Shown piece after piece: positions 7,714 through 16,412 of a DNA stretch of 64,000 nucleotides. Origin of the DNA: Streptomyces sp. NBRC 110028. Lineage in GTDB: Bacteria > Actinomycetota > Actinomycetes > Streptomycetales > Streptomycetaceae. The stretch's first letter is position 1; each line of letters starts with the position of its first letter. The stretch is taken from positions 24,164 through 88,163 of the forward strand of contig NZ_BBUZ01000045.1 of NCBI RefSeq assembly GCF_001417735.1, read 5' to 3'. Under the pieces are notes generated by a model. The model saw only the letters and a list, made by a program, of their open reading frames with translations. It made no database searches and was not told the DNA's origin. A program made the position numbers and the translations under genes.

Positions 7714-9834
7714 ATGATTGAAATCGGCGGAAACGGTCGGCTCTGGCTGCTTTCGGGGCGCTACAGCAGCTACGCGCTGCACCTCACCGACGAGGACACC
7801 CTGCTCCATCTCCACTGGGGCCCGCGCCTCACGGTCCCGGACGCCGAGGCCCTCGCCGCCGAGCCCCTGCCCGCTGAGCGAGGGTTCGAATCACCGCTGG
7901 ACGGGCGCGAGGAGTACCCGGTGGAAGGCGGCCCGCGCTTCGTGCGCCCCGCCCTGTCCGTCCGCGCGGCGGGCGTGCGGGGCACGGAGTGGCGCTTCGA
8001 GGACGCGAGCGTCGACAGTACGAGCGGCGACGAGCTGCGGCTGCGCTTCCACGACCCGCTCCACCACCTCGACATCACCCTCCACTACCGGATGCGGGAC
8101 GACGGCGACGTCATCGAACGCTGGACCACCCTCACGCACACCGGCACCCCGGACGACGCCCCGCTGGAACTGCTGCGGGCCGACTCCGCCGCCTGGTCGC
8201 TGCCGGCCGGCGACCGCCGGCGGCTGAGCCATCTGCACGGGCGGTGGGCCGCCGAGAGCCGGCTCGCCCGCACCGACCTCACCCCCGGCGAGAAGGTCAT
8301 CGGCAGCCGCCGCGGCCACACCAGCCATCAGCATCTGCCGTGGATCGCGATCGACGACGGCACGGCCACCGAGGAGAGCGGCGAGGTGCACAGCTGCGCG
8401 CTCGCCTGGTCCGGGTCCTGGCGGATCGCCGTCCAGCGGCTCGCCGACGGCACCGTACAGACCGTCGGCGGCGCCGGGTACGACGACTCGGGGCTGCTGC
8501 TCCTCGCCCCCGGCGAGTCGTTCACCACCCCCGTCTTCGCGGGCCTGTGGACGCGACGCGGCTTCGGGGCCGCGAGCCGCGGCTGGCACGCCTGGCAGCT
8601 CGCCCACGTCATCCCCGGCGCCGACCGGGAGCGGCCCGTCCTCTACAACTCCTGGGAGGCCACCGAGTTCGAGGTGAGCGAGGAGCAGCAGCGCTCGCTC
8701 GCCCGGCTCGCCGCCGGTCTCGGTGTCGAGCTGTTCGTCGTGGACGACGGCTGGTTCGGGGCCCGCACCAGCGACCGGGCCGGGCTCGGTGACTGGACGC
8801 CCAACCCGGACCGCTTCCCGCACGGGCTGAAGCCGCTGGCCGACGAGGTGCACGGCTTGGGCATGCGGTTCGGCATCTGGGTCGAACCGGAGATGGTCAA
8901 CGCCGACAGCGACCTGTACCGCGCCCACCCCGACTGGGTGCAGCACCACCCCGGCCGCACCCGCACCGAGTTCCGCAACCAGCTGGTGCTCAACCTCGCC
9001 CGGCCCGACGTCCGCGCCCACCTGTGGGAACGGCTGGACACGCTGCTGAGCAGCGCCCCCATCGACTATGTGAAGTGGGACTTCAACCGCTCCTTCACCG
9101 ACCCCGGCTGGCCCGGCGACCCGTATCCGCAGCGGCTGGGCGTCGAGCACGTCCGCGGGCTGTACGACCTGCTGGGGCGGCTGCGCGCCGCCCACCCGGG
9201 GGTCGCCTTCGAATCCTGCTCGGGCGGCGGCGGCCGGATCGACCTGGGCATCCTCGGCCTCACCGACCAGGTGTGGACCTCGGACAACACCGACCCGCTG
9301 GACCGCCTCGCCATCCAGCACGGCTTCAGCCAGCTGCACCCGGCCCGGGTGATGGCCGCCTGGGTCACCGACAGCCCCAACGTGACGGGCAACCAGCGCC
9401 GCAGCGGGCTCGGCTTCCGCTTCGTCAGCGCCATGGCCGGGGTGCTGGGCGTCGGCGGCGACCTGACGAAGTGGAGCGAGGCCGAACTCACCGAGGCCCG
9501 CGACTGGGTGGCGCTCTACAAGCGGATCCGGCCCGTCGTGCAGCACGGTGAGCAGTACCGGCTGCGGCCACCGGGCGGCGGCGGGCTCAGCGCGGTGCAG
9601 TACGTGCGCGGCGGGGAGACCGTGGTGCTGGCGTGGCTGCACGCGCAGGGCTACGGCGAACCCCAGCCCCCGTTGCGGCTGCGCGGCCTGGACCCGGCCG
9701 CGGCGTACGAGGACCTGGCCACCGGAACCGTCCACCGCGGCGCCGTGCTCGGCCATCGGGGCCTGCGCACCGGGCTGCGCGGCGACCTGGACGCCGCCGT
9801 ATTCCACCTCCGCCGAACTGACCAGGTGGGATAA
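7714..9834 (+). CDS. Alpha-galactosidase, GH36
   Basis: 706 residues. A beta-sandwich N-terminal domain precedes the catalytic barrel. The nucleophile is Asp456 in YVKWDFNRSF and the acid/base Asp510 in SCSGGGGRIDLG, both GH36 hallmarks; YNSWEATEF and VDDGWFG lie earlier in the barrel. It hydrolyses terminal alpha-galactosides such as melibiose and raffinose. No signal peptide is seen, so it acts inside the cell. ATG 7714 is chosen; an in-frame GTG sits at 7711, and GGGGAATTGGGG lies just upstream. No sugar transporter is adjacent. Confidence 0.92.
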   Translation: MIEIGGNGRLWLLSGRYSSYALHLTDEDTLLHLHWGPRLTVPDAEALAAEPLPAERGFESPLDGREEYPVEGGPRFVRPALSVRAAGVRGTEWRFEDASVDSTSGDELRLRFHDPLHHLDITLHYRMRDDGDVIERWTTLTHTGTPDDAPLELLRADSAAWSLPAGDRRRLSHLHGRWAAESRLARTDLTPGEKVIGSRRGHTSHQHLPWIAIDDGTATEESGEVHSCALAWSGSWRIAVQRLADGTVQTVGGAGYDDSGLLLLAPGESFTTPVFAGLWTRRGFGAASRGWHAWQLAHVIPGADRERPVLYNSWEATEFEVSEEQQRSLARLAAGLGVELFVVDDGWFGARTSDRAGLGDWTPNPDRFPHGLKPLADEVHGLGMRFGIWVEPEMVNADSDLYRAHPDWVQHHPGRTRTEFRNQLVLNLARPDVRAHLWERLDTLLSSAPIDYVKWDFNRSFTDPGWPGDPYPQRLGVEHVRGLYDLLGRLRAAHPGVAFESCSGGGGRIDLGILGLTDQVWTSDNTDPLDRLAIQHGFSQLHPARVMAAWVTDSPNVTGNQRRSGLGFRFVSAMAGVLGVGGDLTKWSEAELTEARDWVALYKRIRPVVQHGEQYRLRPPGGGGLSAVQYVRGGETVVLAWLHAQGYGEPQPPLRLRGLDPAAAYEDLATGTVHRGAVLGHRGLRTGLRGDLDAAVFHLRRTDQVG

Positions 9835-9857
9835 CTCACCCCTGGTCAAGGCCTGGT

Positions 9858-9869
9858 TACGGTGGCGTA
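9858..9869. promoter_or_regulatory. Short palindrome TACG-N4-CGTA upstream of SGNH hydrolase gene
   Basis: TACGGTGGCGTA lies 32 bases before the GTG start of the SGNH hydrolase gene, in the 66-base gap after the alpha-galactosidase gene. Spacing and symmetry fit a TetR-type operator or an extended promoter motif. The regulator is not identifiable. Confidence 0.3.
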
Positions 9870-9900
9870 GGTCACGTGTCGGGGTGAATGATGTCCGGAT

Positions 9901-10695
9901 GTGGCAGACGATTCGCAAAGACTCAAGCGCGGCGTGATCGGGTCGTACGCAGCCATCGGGGACAGTTTCACCGAGGGCGTCGGCGACCCGGGCCCGGACG
10001 GCGTCTACATCGGATGGGCCGACCGGCTCGCCGTGCTCCTCTCCGACCAGCGGCCCGAACACGACTTCCGCTACGCCAACCTCGCCGTGCGCGGCCGGCT
10101 CCTGGACCAGATCGTCGAGGAGCAGGTGCCGCGCGCGATCGACCTCGGTCCGGACCTGGTCACCTTCTGCGCGGGCGGCAACGACATCCTGCGGCCCGGC
10201 AGCGACCCCGACGATGTCGCCCGGCGCTACGAGGCCGCCGTCGCCGACCTCACCTCCCGGGTGCCCGTCGTGCTGTTGTGCACCGGCTTCGACACCCGCG
10301 GGATCCCGGTGCTCCGCCATCTGCGGGGCAAGATCGCCACGTACACGGCGCATGTGCGGGCGATCGCCGACCGCTACGACTGCCCGGTGCTCGACCTGTG
10401 GTCGCTGCGCTCGGTGCAGGACCGGCGGGCCTGGGACGACGACCGGCTCCATCTGTCGGCCGACGGACACACCCGGGTCGCGCTGCGGGCCGGTCAGGTG
10501 CTCGGCCTCAAGGTGCCCGCCGACCCCGACCAGCCGTGGCCGGGCGAGGGGCAGCGCACTCCCGCCGAGGTGCGCCGGGACAACGTCCACTGGGCGCGGG
10601 AGTATCTGGTGCCCTGGATCGGGCGGCGGCTGCGCGGGGTGTCCTCGGGGGACCATGTGGAGCCCAAGCGCCCGGATCTGCTGCCGCTGCGCTGA
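9901..10695 (+). CDS. SGNH/GDSL hydrolase family protein
   Basis: 264 residues. The GDSFTEG block carries the nucleophile Ser; the conserved Gly of block II follows, and the GGNDI block carries the oxyanion Asn; DDRLHLSADGHTRVA supplies the Asp-His pair. There is no signal peptide or membrane segment, so it is a cytoplasmic esterase/lipase-like enzyme of unknown substrate. The GTG at 9901 is the only start in frame that gives the complete block I at the right distance. It converges on the HATPase gene. Confidence 0.85.
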   Translation: MADDSQRLKRGVIGSYAAIGDSFTEGVGDPGPDGVYIGWADRLAVLLSDQRPEHDFRYANLAVRGRLLDQIVEEQVPRAIDLGPDLVTFCAGGNDILRPGSDPDDVARRYEAAVADLTSRVPVVLLCTGFDTRGIPVLRHLRGKIATYTAHVRAIADRYDCPVLDLWSLRSVQDRRAWDDDRLHLSADGHTRVALRAGQVLGLKVPADPDQPWPGEGQRTPAEVRRDNVHWAREYLVPWIGRRLRGVSSGDHVEPKRPDLLPLR

Positions 10696-10723
10696 GGGGC
10701 TGGTCTTCCGGTCCTTCGGCCCG

Positions 10724-11188
10724 TCAGGCCAGGTAGGCCCACACGGCGCGGCCGGTGCCGCCCGTGTGGGGCCGTACGCCCCACGCCTGGGACAGGGCCT
10801 CCACCAGCATCAGCCCGCGTCCGCCCTCCTGATCCACGCTCACCGACGACCGCGCCTGCGGCACCGTACGGGCACAGCCCTGGTCGGCCACTTCGAGGCG
10901 CAGCCGGGTCCCCATCAGCTGCAAGGAGCAGCGCACCTCATCGCTGGAGGTGTGGCGGACCGCGTTGGTGAACAGCTCGGAGACCACGAGTTCGGCGCTG
11001 TCGCGGGTGTCCTGGTCGACACCCCACGAGCGCAGCCGCAGGACGACATGCCTTCTCGCCTCCGCGACGGACGTGCTCAGCGCCGGGAGACGAAACGCGT
11101 CCTGAAGGCACGCAGCGACCGTCGAGCCGCTGTGCCCTAACCGGAGAGCCTCGTAGGAAGGAGCCACGCTCACACTATGCTCTGTCAC
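10724..11188 (-). CDS. HATPase-domain (RsbW-like) regulatory protein
   Basis: About 155 residues with a stand-alone GHKL ATPase domain. The N-box is ELVVSELFTNAVRH, followed by LEVADQG (G1) and EGGRGLMLVEAL (G2). Such proteins resemble anti-sigma kinases or ATP-binding partners of XRE/DUF397 pairs in Streptomyces. I place the start at GTG 11188; a TTG at 11203 would add five residues. It is divergent from the XRE/DUF397 genes, and the shared 100-base gap holds inverted repeats. Confidence 0.78.
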   Translation of the reverse strand: MTEHSVSVAPSYEALRLGHSGSTVAACLQDAFRLPALSTSVAEARRHVVLRLRSWGVDQDTRDSAELVVSELFTNAVRHTSSDEVRCSLQLMGTRLRLEVADQGCARTVPQARSSVSVDQEGGRGLMLVEALSQAWGVRPHTGGTGRAVWAYLA

Positions 11189-11207
11189 GATCGCTTGTGG
11201 CAAGGTT

Positions 11208-11242
11208 CAGTCTGTAAATTGCAGAATCGCAAGGACAGACTG
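11208..11242. promoter_or_regulatory. Nested inverted repeats in divergent promoter region
   Basis: CAGTCTGT (11208-11215) and ACAGACTG (11235-11242) are perfect 8-bp arms; between them TTGC (11219-11222) and GCAA (11229-11232) form an inner dyad. The site lies between the HATPase gene and the XRE regulator gene, where an autoregulatory operator would be expected. Binding by the XRE protein is inference. Confidence 0.45.
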
Positions 11243-11303
11243 TTCCGAAAGCTGAGCCCGTGCCAGACTGCTGTGCTGTGACAGTAAGTGGAGGGGGACG
11301 ATA

Positions 11304-12170
11304 GTGGCGGATGCGCGGTCGGGTGGTGCCCCGACCGTCCTGCGGGTCGTGCTCGGCAAGCGGCTCCAGGACCTTCGCGAGAAGTCCGGGCTGTCCTTCG
11401 AACAGGCCGGGCGGGCCCTCGACGTCACCCATGCCACGATCCGGCGCATGGAGAAGGCCGAGGTCGGCCTGAAGCTCCCCTACGTCGAGAAGCTGCTGCG
11501 CACCTACGGCGTCACCGACCCCGAAGAAGTCGAGGCCTTCCTCTCCCTTGCCAAGGAGGCCAACAAGAACGGCTGGTGGCACCGGTTCCGGGACGTCCTG
11601 CCCGACTGGTTCAACACGTTCGTGAGCCTTGAGGTGGAAGCCAACCTCATCCGCGCCTACGAGCCGCACTACATCCCCGGGCTGCTGCAGACCGAGGACT
11701 ACGCCCGCGCGGTGCTCCGCGCGGGCATGGCGCACGCCCCCGAGACCGAGATCGAGCGCAACGTCGCGCTGCGGATGGAGCGGCAGGCCCTGCTGCGCCG
11801 CCCCGATCCGCCGATGCTGTGGGTCGTGATGGACGAGACGGTGCTGCGCCGCCCCATCGGCGGGCCCGAGACCATGCGGGCCCAGATCGGCCGGCTGCTC
11901 GAGGTCGCCGACTCACCCCAGGTCAGGCTGCAGGTCATGCCGTTCGACGCCGGCCCGCACCCGGCGATGTACGGCCCCTTCCATATCTTCCGGTTCCCGA
12001 TCCCGGAGCTGCCCGATATCGCGTATACGGAGACGCTCGTGAGCGGCTCCTACTTCGACCAGCGCGATGATGTCTCGGCGTTCCTGGAGGCCCTGGACCG
12101 GATGTGCGCGCAGGCCGCGCCTGCACAGACCACTCAGGCCATTCTGAGTGGCATTCGCAAGGAGATCTGA
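11304..12170 (+). CDS. XRE-family regulator with DUF5753 domain
   Basis: 288 residues. An N-terminal helix-turn-helix spans about residues 15-70 (LGKRLQDLREKSGLSFEQAGRAL, quoted here only in part as GLSFEQAGRAL), followed by the DUF5753 domain with the typical YEPHYIPGLLQTEDYARA region. These proteins are abundant in Streptomyces; characterised relatives such as WhiJ act in differentiation with small DUF397 partners. Start is GTG 11304 behind GGAGGGGG. The DUF397 gene follows after three bases, forming a regulator-partner operon. Confidence 0.9.
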   Translation: MADARSGGAPTVLRVVLGKRLQDLREKSGLSFEQAGRALDVTHATIRRMEKAEVGLKLPYVEKLLRTYGVTDPEEVEAFLSLAKEANKNGWWHRFRDVLPDWFNTFVSLEVEANLIRAYEPHYIPGLLQTEDYARAVLRAGMAHAPETEIERNVALRMERQALLRRPDPPMLWVVMDETVLRRPIGGPETMRAQIGRLLEVADSPQVRLQVMPFDAGPHPAMYGPFHIFRFPIPELPDIAYTETLVSGSYFDQRDDVSAFLEALDRMCAQAAPAQTTQAILSGIRKEI

Positions 12171-12173
12171 ACG

Positions 12174-12425
12174 ATGGATCGCATATGCGGGAGCCGCGTC
12201 TACAGCGGCATGCCGGCCAGAGACCTCGGTTCCGAGGGCTGGCACAAGCCGTGGAGCGGTGGCAATGGGGGAAGCTGCGTCGAGGCGATGAGGCTGAAGG
12301 ACGGGCGGGTGGCGCTGCGCCAGTCGACCGATCCGGATGGACCGGCCCTGATCTACACGAATCTGGAGATGAAACGCTTCATCCAGGGGGCGAAGGCGGG
12401 CGAGGCCGACTTTCTGCTCCTGTGA
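12174..12425 (+). CDS. DUF397 (BldB-like) small regulatory partner
   Basis: 83 residues. The DUF397 core is visible: W..PWSGGNGGSCVEA, then VALRQSTDPDGPALIYT and a C-terminal helix. DUF397 proteins are small partners of the XRE/DUF5753 regulator beside which they are encoded. Its ATG is three bases after the regulator's stop, so coupling is likely. The first ~20 residues differ from the usual start and may contain an alternative internal start. Confidence 0.85.
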   Translation: MDRICGSRVYSGMPARDLGSEGWHKPWSGGNGGSCVEAMRLKDGRVALRQSTDPDGPALIYTNLEMKRFIQGAKAGEADFLLL

Positions 12426-12474
12426 CGCCCGTGCGACCGAAGGGCAACGAGGGGGACCGACAAGGGGAAATGGT

Positions 12475-13341
12475 GTGACCGACCAGAGATCGGCAGAGCA
12501 GAGATCAGCCGGCCGGCGATTATCCGCCTCGCACATACCCGGCGCCCGGATATCCGGCCAGGACATCGACACCAGCAAACCGCATCCGGCCCGGATGTAC
12601 GACTACTACCTGGGAGGAAAGGACAACTACGAGATCGACCGCGAGGCCGCCGAGCACATCATCGGGCAGTCCCCGAACATCCTCGACAGCGCCCGCGCCA
12701 ACCGCGAGTTCCTCCTGCGCGCCGTCCGTACGGTGGTGGCAAGCGGCATACGGCAGATCATCGACCTCGGTACGGGCGTCCCGACCTCGCCCAACACCCA
12801 TGAGGTGGCCCGGGAGATCGCCCCGGAGACCCGGGTGGTGTACATCGACAACGACCCGATCGTCGCCGCGCACGCAGACGCCAGACTGACCAGCACCCCC
12901 GGCACCGACTTCGCGCTGGCCGACGCGCGCAGGCCCGCCGACATCCTGGCGCATCCGGCGGTGCGCGACCGCATCGACTTCGCCGAACCCGTGGCGCTGC
13001 TGCTGGTCGCGGTCCTCCACTTCGTCTCGGACGAGGAGGACCCGGCGGGGATCATCACCACCCTGACCGAACCGATGGTCCCCGGAAGCCATCTGGTCAT
13101 CAGCCACGGCACCCTGGACTTCCACGGCCCCGAGGAGGTGGCCGCCGAGGTGTACCGGAAGTCCACCGCCGCGCTGAGACTGCGCGGCCACGCCGAGATC
13201 GTCCCGTTCTTCGACGGGTTCACGATGCTCGAACCGGGGCTGGTGCGGGTGCCGCTGTGGCGGCCGGACGGACCGCCGCCCGACGCCGGGGCGCTCGCGC
13301 CCGTCGGCGTCTACGGCGGGGTGGGCCGCAAGACCTCCTGA
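12475..13341 (+). CDS. SAM-dependent methyltransferase (DUF574 family)
   Basis: 288 residues. It carries the family hallmarks PARMYDYYLGGKDNYEIDREAA at the N-terminus (quoted in part: MYDYYLGGKDNYEIDR), motif I IIDLGTGVPTSPNTHEVA, and VVYIDNDPIV with the ribose-binding Asp. Its substrate is unknown. It is often encoded next to XRE/DUF397 genes, as here, with a GTG start 49 bases after the DUF397 gene. The 3' end overlaps the convergent STM4011 gene by 31 bases. Confidence 0.88.
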   Translation: MTDQRSAEQRSAGRRLSASHIPGARISGQDIDTSKPHPARMYDYYLGGKDNYEIDREAAEHIIGQSPNILDSARANREFLLRAVRTVVASGIRQIIDLGTGVPTSPNTHEVAREIAPETRVVYIDNDPIVAAHADARLTSTPGTDFALADARRPADILAHPAVRDRIDFAEPVALLLVAVLHFVSDEEDPAGIITTLTEPMVPGSHLVISHGTLDFHGPEEVAAEVYRKSTAALRLRGHAEIVPFFDGFTMLEPGLVRVPLWRPDGPPPDAGALAPVGVYGGVGRKTS

Positions 13342-14186
13342 CCGCGCGCGGCGGGGATCCGCTCCAGGACCCCGCCCGCGAACACGTCGTACAGCGGCAG
13401 CGACTCCAGATGGACGTAGCCGATGTGGCAGTCGCACACCGCGAGCGGACAGGCCCGGGGCCGCAGCGCCGCGCGGTACGAACCGTCGTACAGATTGCCC
13501 AGCTCCGTGGCGACGAAGTGGCAGCGGCGCACCGTGCCGTCACCGTCCACCGAGATCACCGAGGCGCCGGTCCGGCACGGCAGACCGGCGCTTCGGTGCG
13601 GATGGCGGCTGTAGCCGAAGAGCGGATCGATCGCCGTCCAGTCGGCGGCCTCGGCGTCCGTGTAGGTGTGGCCCTCCGCCGCGTTCACCCACAGATAGAC
13701 CTGCTCGGGCAGCTCGGCGCGCAGCCTGCGGGCCTGGTCGAGATGGCCGGGCAGACCGACGATCCCCACGCTGTGGCGCACCCCGCGCGCGGCCAGCTCC
13801 CCGCACTTGGCCAGGAACCGGTCGTACGGCGTCTGGCCCGGGTGGTACGTGCACCACAGCGCGAGCGTGTCGCGGTCGGCCTCGGCCGTCCAGTCGGTGC
13901 GGCAGCTCAGATTGGTCTGGATCGCCACCCGCTCGATGTGCGGAAGACGGCTCAGCTCGATGAGCGCGCGGCGGTACCAGGAGCGCGTCAGCCCCTCGCC
14001 CCACGGCGTGAACAGCACCGACAGCCGGTCGCCCGACTGCTCCCGGGCCCATGCCGTGAAGCGCTCCAGTGCGGCCCGGTCGGCGCGCAGCGCCTCCCGG
14101 CTGTCGCGCCGCTTGGCGAACGGGCAGTACGGACAGTCGTAGTCGCACGAGGCCAGCGGGCCCCGGTACAGGATCGTCAGGTCCAC
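13311..14186 (-). CDS. STM4011-family radical SAM protein
   Basis: 291 residues. The radical SAM motif CX3CX2C is at Cys14, Cys18 and Cys21 (SCDYDCPYC), unusually close to the N-terminus. A C-terminal cysteine set (PCRTG, VRRCHF, CPLAVCDCHIGY) suggests an auxiliary Fe-S cluster of SPASM/Twitch type, common in peptide- and protein-modifying enzymes. Start is GTG 14186. It is the last gene of the minus-strand STM4011-4015 operon, 16 bases after the STM4012 stop. The substrate is unknown; I infer a role in modification carried out jointly with STM4012. Confidence 0.85.
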   Translation of the reverse strand: MDLTILYRGPLASCDYDCPYCPFAKRRDSREALRADRAALERFTAWAREQSGDRLSVLFTPWGEGLTRSWYRRALIELSRLPHIERVAIQTNLSCRTDWTAEADRDTLALWCTYHPGQTPYDRFLAKCGELAARGVRHSVGIVGLPGHLDQARRLRAELPEQVYLWVNAAEGHTYTDAEAADWTAIDPLFGYSRHPHRSAGLPCRTGASVISVDGDGTVRRCHFVATELGNLYDGSYRAALRPRACPLAVCDCHIGYVHLESLPLYDVFAGGVLERIPAARGQEVLRPTPP

Positions 14187-14202
14187 GGCGCCGCCCCCGC
14201 GC

Positions 14203-15561
14203 TCACTTCGCCTCGTACGCGGCCATCGCGGCGCGCACGGCGGGGGAGAACAGCTCGGGGCCGAGCGCGTCGGAGTGCGCCAGGCCCTCCGCCGACAGCC
14301 TCAGCCGCCCGGGGCCCGCGGCCGGATCCAGCCAGCCGCGCGCGGCGAACCGGGACAGCTCCTCGGGGAAGTCCCCGGCCGGATCGGCGGCGAACCGCGC
14401 CCGGTACGCGGCCACGTCCAGGCCCTCGGCCTGCAGCACGGACTGCAGCAGATGGCGGCGGCGGGCCTCGTCGCCGGTGATCGCCCGGCCGTGCTCGGCG
14501 CGGGCGAAGTCGGCCGCGGGGCGGGACACGTAGTCGTCGATGATGCCGCGTATCTCCCGCATGTCGACCGCGTAGTCGAAGGAGTAGTGCAGCCCGGAGG
14601 TGTAGGAGCGGGCGCCGCAGCCCAGGCCGATCATGCCGTCCGTCTGGCAGGCGTGGTCCTCGCCGCCGGTCGCGGGCGCGTCCGCGCGGCGGAACATGCG
14701 CATCGAGACCTGCTCATAGCCGCGCCCGAGCAGATGGTCCCGGCCCAGCCGGTACAGCCGCAGCCGCCGCGCGTCCCACTCCGCCTCGCTCTCCGCCGCT
14801 CCCTTGCGGCCGAGGCCGGTCAGCGGGCGGACGTAGAGGGGGTAGAGATACAGCTCCTCGGGGCGCCAGGCGAGGGCCGCGTCCAGGGAGCGCAGCCAAC
14901 TGTGCTCACTCTGGCCGTCGATGCCGTAGATCAGATCGATGTTGAGGACGGGGATGCCCGCCTCCCGGATCCGGGCCAGCGCGGCCTCGACATCGGCCCG
15001 GCGCTGCGGCCGGACCGCCGAACGCGCCTCCGCGTCCACGAAGCTCTGCACGCCCAGGCTCAGCCGGGTCGTACCGCGCGCGGCGAGCACGGCGAGCCGG
15101 TCGGCGGTGGCGGTGGCCGGGGACGCCTCGACGGAGAGCGGCACGGCGGCCAGGTCCGCGCCCATCCGCTTCTCGGCGATGTCGCACAGCCGCTCCAGCT
15201 CGGCCGCCTCCAGGAACGTCGGGGTGCCGCCGCCGAAGGCCGCGGCGGCGAACCGGGCACCGTCCCCGATCGCCTCGGACACCGCGTCCGCCTGCCGCTC
15301 CAGCGCGTCCAGATAGGCCGTGGTGAGGCCGTCCGGGGCGCCGATCCGGGTGAAGAGATTGCAGAAGCCGCAGCGCACCTCGCAGAACGGGATGTGCAGA
15401 TACAGCGACAGTGCGTCCTTCGGCTCGTCCGCCCACAGCGCGCGCAGTGGGGGCCGGTCCGTCAGCGCGTGGTACGCGGTCTTGTGCGGATAGGCGTAGA
15501 CGTACGACTGGTACGGGCGGACGGCCGGGGCACTGGTGGCGGGGGTGATCGCGGTGTTCAT
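14203..15561 (-). CDS. STM4012-family radical SAM protein (HemW-like)
   Basis: 452 residues. The cluster motif is Cys60, Cys64 and Cys67 (FCEVRCGFCNLF), the CX3CX2CXF/L form of HemN/HemW proteins, with GGGTPTF for SAM contact and a HemN_C-type C-terminal domain (IGLGCGARSY, then YVSR). HemW relatives are heme chaperones or methyltransferase-like enzymes; this branch is defined mainly by its company with STM4011 and STM4013. Its start overlaps the end of STM4013 by four bases (15558-15561). Confidence 0.87.
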   Translation of the reverse strand: MNTAITPATSAPAVRPYQSYVYAYPHKTAYHALTDRPPLRALWADEPKDALSLYLHIPFCEVRCGFCNLFTRIGAPDGLTTAYLDALERQADAVSEAIGDGARFAAAAFGGGTPTFLEAAELERLCDIAEKRMGADLAAVPLSVEASPATATADRLAVLAARGTTRLSLGVQSFVDAEARSAVRPQRRADVEAALARIREAGIPVLNIDLIYGIDGQSEHSWLRSLDAALAWRPEELYLYPLYVRPLTGLGRKGAAESEAEWDARRLRLYRLGRDHLLGRGYEQVSMRMFRRADAPATGGEDHACQTDGMIGLGCGARSYTSGLHYSFDYAVDMREIRGIIDDYVSRPAADFARAEHGRAITGDEARRRHLLQSVLQAEGLDVAAYRARFAADPAGDFPEELSRFAARGWLDPAAGPGRLRLSAEGLAHSDALGPELFSPAVRAAMAAYEAK

Positions 15562-16412
15562 CGGGTCCCAAGGAAGAAGTGGGTGTACGGCACGGTCCAG
15601 ACGGATTCATGGCCGAGCCGGTGGCCCGTGTAGCCGTCGTCGCCGTACGCCGTGCCGTGGTCGGAGCAGACGATCGCGAAGCCGGGGCCGCGGCCGCCCA
15701 TCGCGGTGAAGAGGCGGCCGATGTGGCGGTCGACGTACTCCAGCGCGGCGGCGTGGGAGGCGCGCGAGTCACCGCTGTCGCGGGTCGCGCCCGGCAGGTG
15801 GAACCAGTTGGGCTGGTGCAGCGCGGACACGTTCACGAACAGGAACAGCCGCCGGTCCGGGGCGAGGCCCCCGATCACCCGCTCCGCGCACGCGATCTGC
15901 GCCTCGAAGGAGGTGGGGGAGGGGACGCCGAACTCCGGCTCCCAGTGGCTCTCCTGGAAGTAGCCGGGCAGCACCGAACCCATCGGGCTCCGCTTGGTGA
16001 AGAAGCCGACGCCGCCGATGCACACCGTGTGGTACCCGGCCGCCGCGAGCCCGGTCACCAGATCCGGGGTGTCGTAGACGTACGTGCCCTCGGCCGTGGT
16101 CTCGCTGCCCGCGAAGCGTGCCGCGAACAGCCGCCGGTGCGGGCCCGGCCGGGCCGGGGTGGGCAGAAAGCCGGCGAACATGGCCTGGTGGGAGGCGTAG
16201 GTGAAGCTGCCGGGCGCGTGCCGCTCCTCCCAGACCCCGCCGGGCATCCGGGCGGTCAGATTCGGGATGCGGCCGGCGGCGGCGAGTTCGGCGGCGACGT
16301 CGTGGCGCAGGGTGTCGAGGGTGATCAGCAGCAGATCATGGCTGCCCACGATCGCGTTCATGTCCGGTTCGGCCAGTACTCGTTCGGGCAGCGTGGGCTC
16401 AGAGAAGGGCAT
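15558..16412 (-). CDS. STM4013-family alkaline-phosphatase-fold hydrolase
   Basis: 284 residues, a compact sulfatase/alkaline-phosphatase superfamily protein. The first metal ligand is Asp33 in ITLDTLRHD; a probable nucleophile is Thr70 in GSFTYASH; CSDHGTAYG and HRLGHE supply the remaining metal ligands. The family hydrolyses phosphate or sulfate esters or transfers phosphoryl groups; the substrate here is unknown. It has no signal peptide, so it acts in the cytoplasm with its neighbours. The ORF overlaps STM4014 by 14 bases and STM4012 by four. Confidence 0.84.
   Translation of the reverse strand: MPFSEPTLPERVLAEPDMNAIVGSHDLLLITLDTLRHDVAAELAAAGRIPNLTARMPGGVWEERHAPGSFTYASHQAMFAGFLPTPARPGPHRRLFAARFAGSETTAEGTYVYDTPDLVTGLAAAGYHTVCIGGVGFFTKRSPMGSVLPGYFQESHWEPEFGVPSPTSFEAQIACAERVIGGLAPDRRLFLFVNVSALHQPNWFHLPGATRDSGDSRASHAAALEYVDRHIGRLFTAMGGRGPGFAIVCSDHGTAYGDDGYTGHRLGHESVWTVPYTHFFLGTR

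Noticed and set aside
7882..7895. GGTTCGAATC, like a tRNA T-loop
   Set aside because: It is inside the alpha-galactosidase coding sequence and no acceptor, D or anticodon arms can be formed around it.
7891..10656. 921-codon open frame on the minus strand opposite the alpha-galactosidase and SGNH genes
   Set aside because: Antisense shadow with low-complexity composition; the plus-strand genes carry complete catalytic motifs.
14275..15633. 452-codon plus-strand open frame opposite STM4012
   Set aside because: Mirror image of the radical SAM gene; Arg/Gly-rich without motifs.
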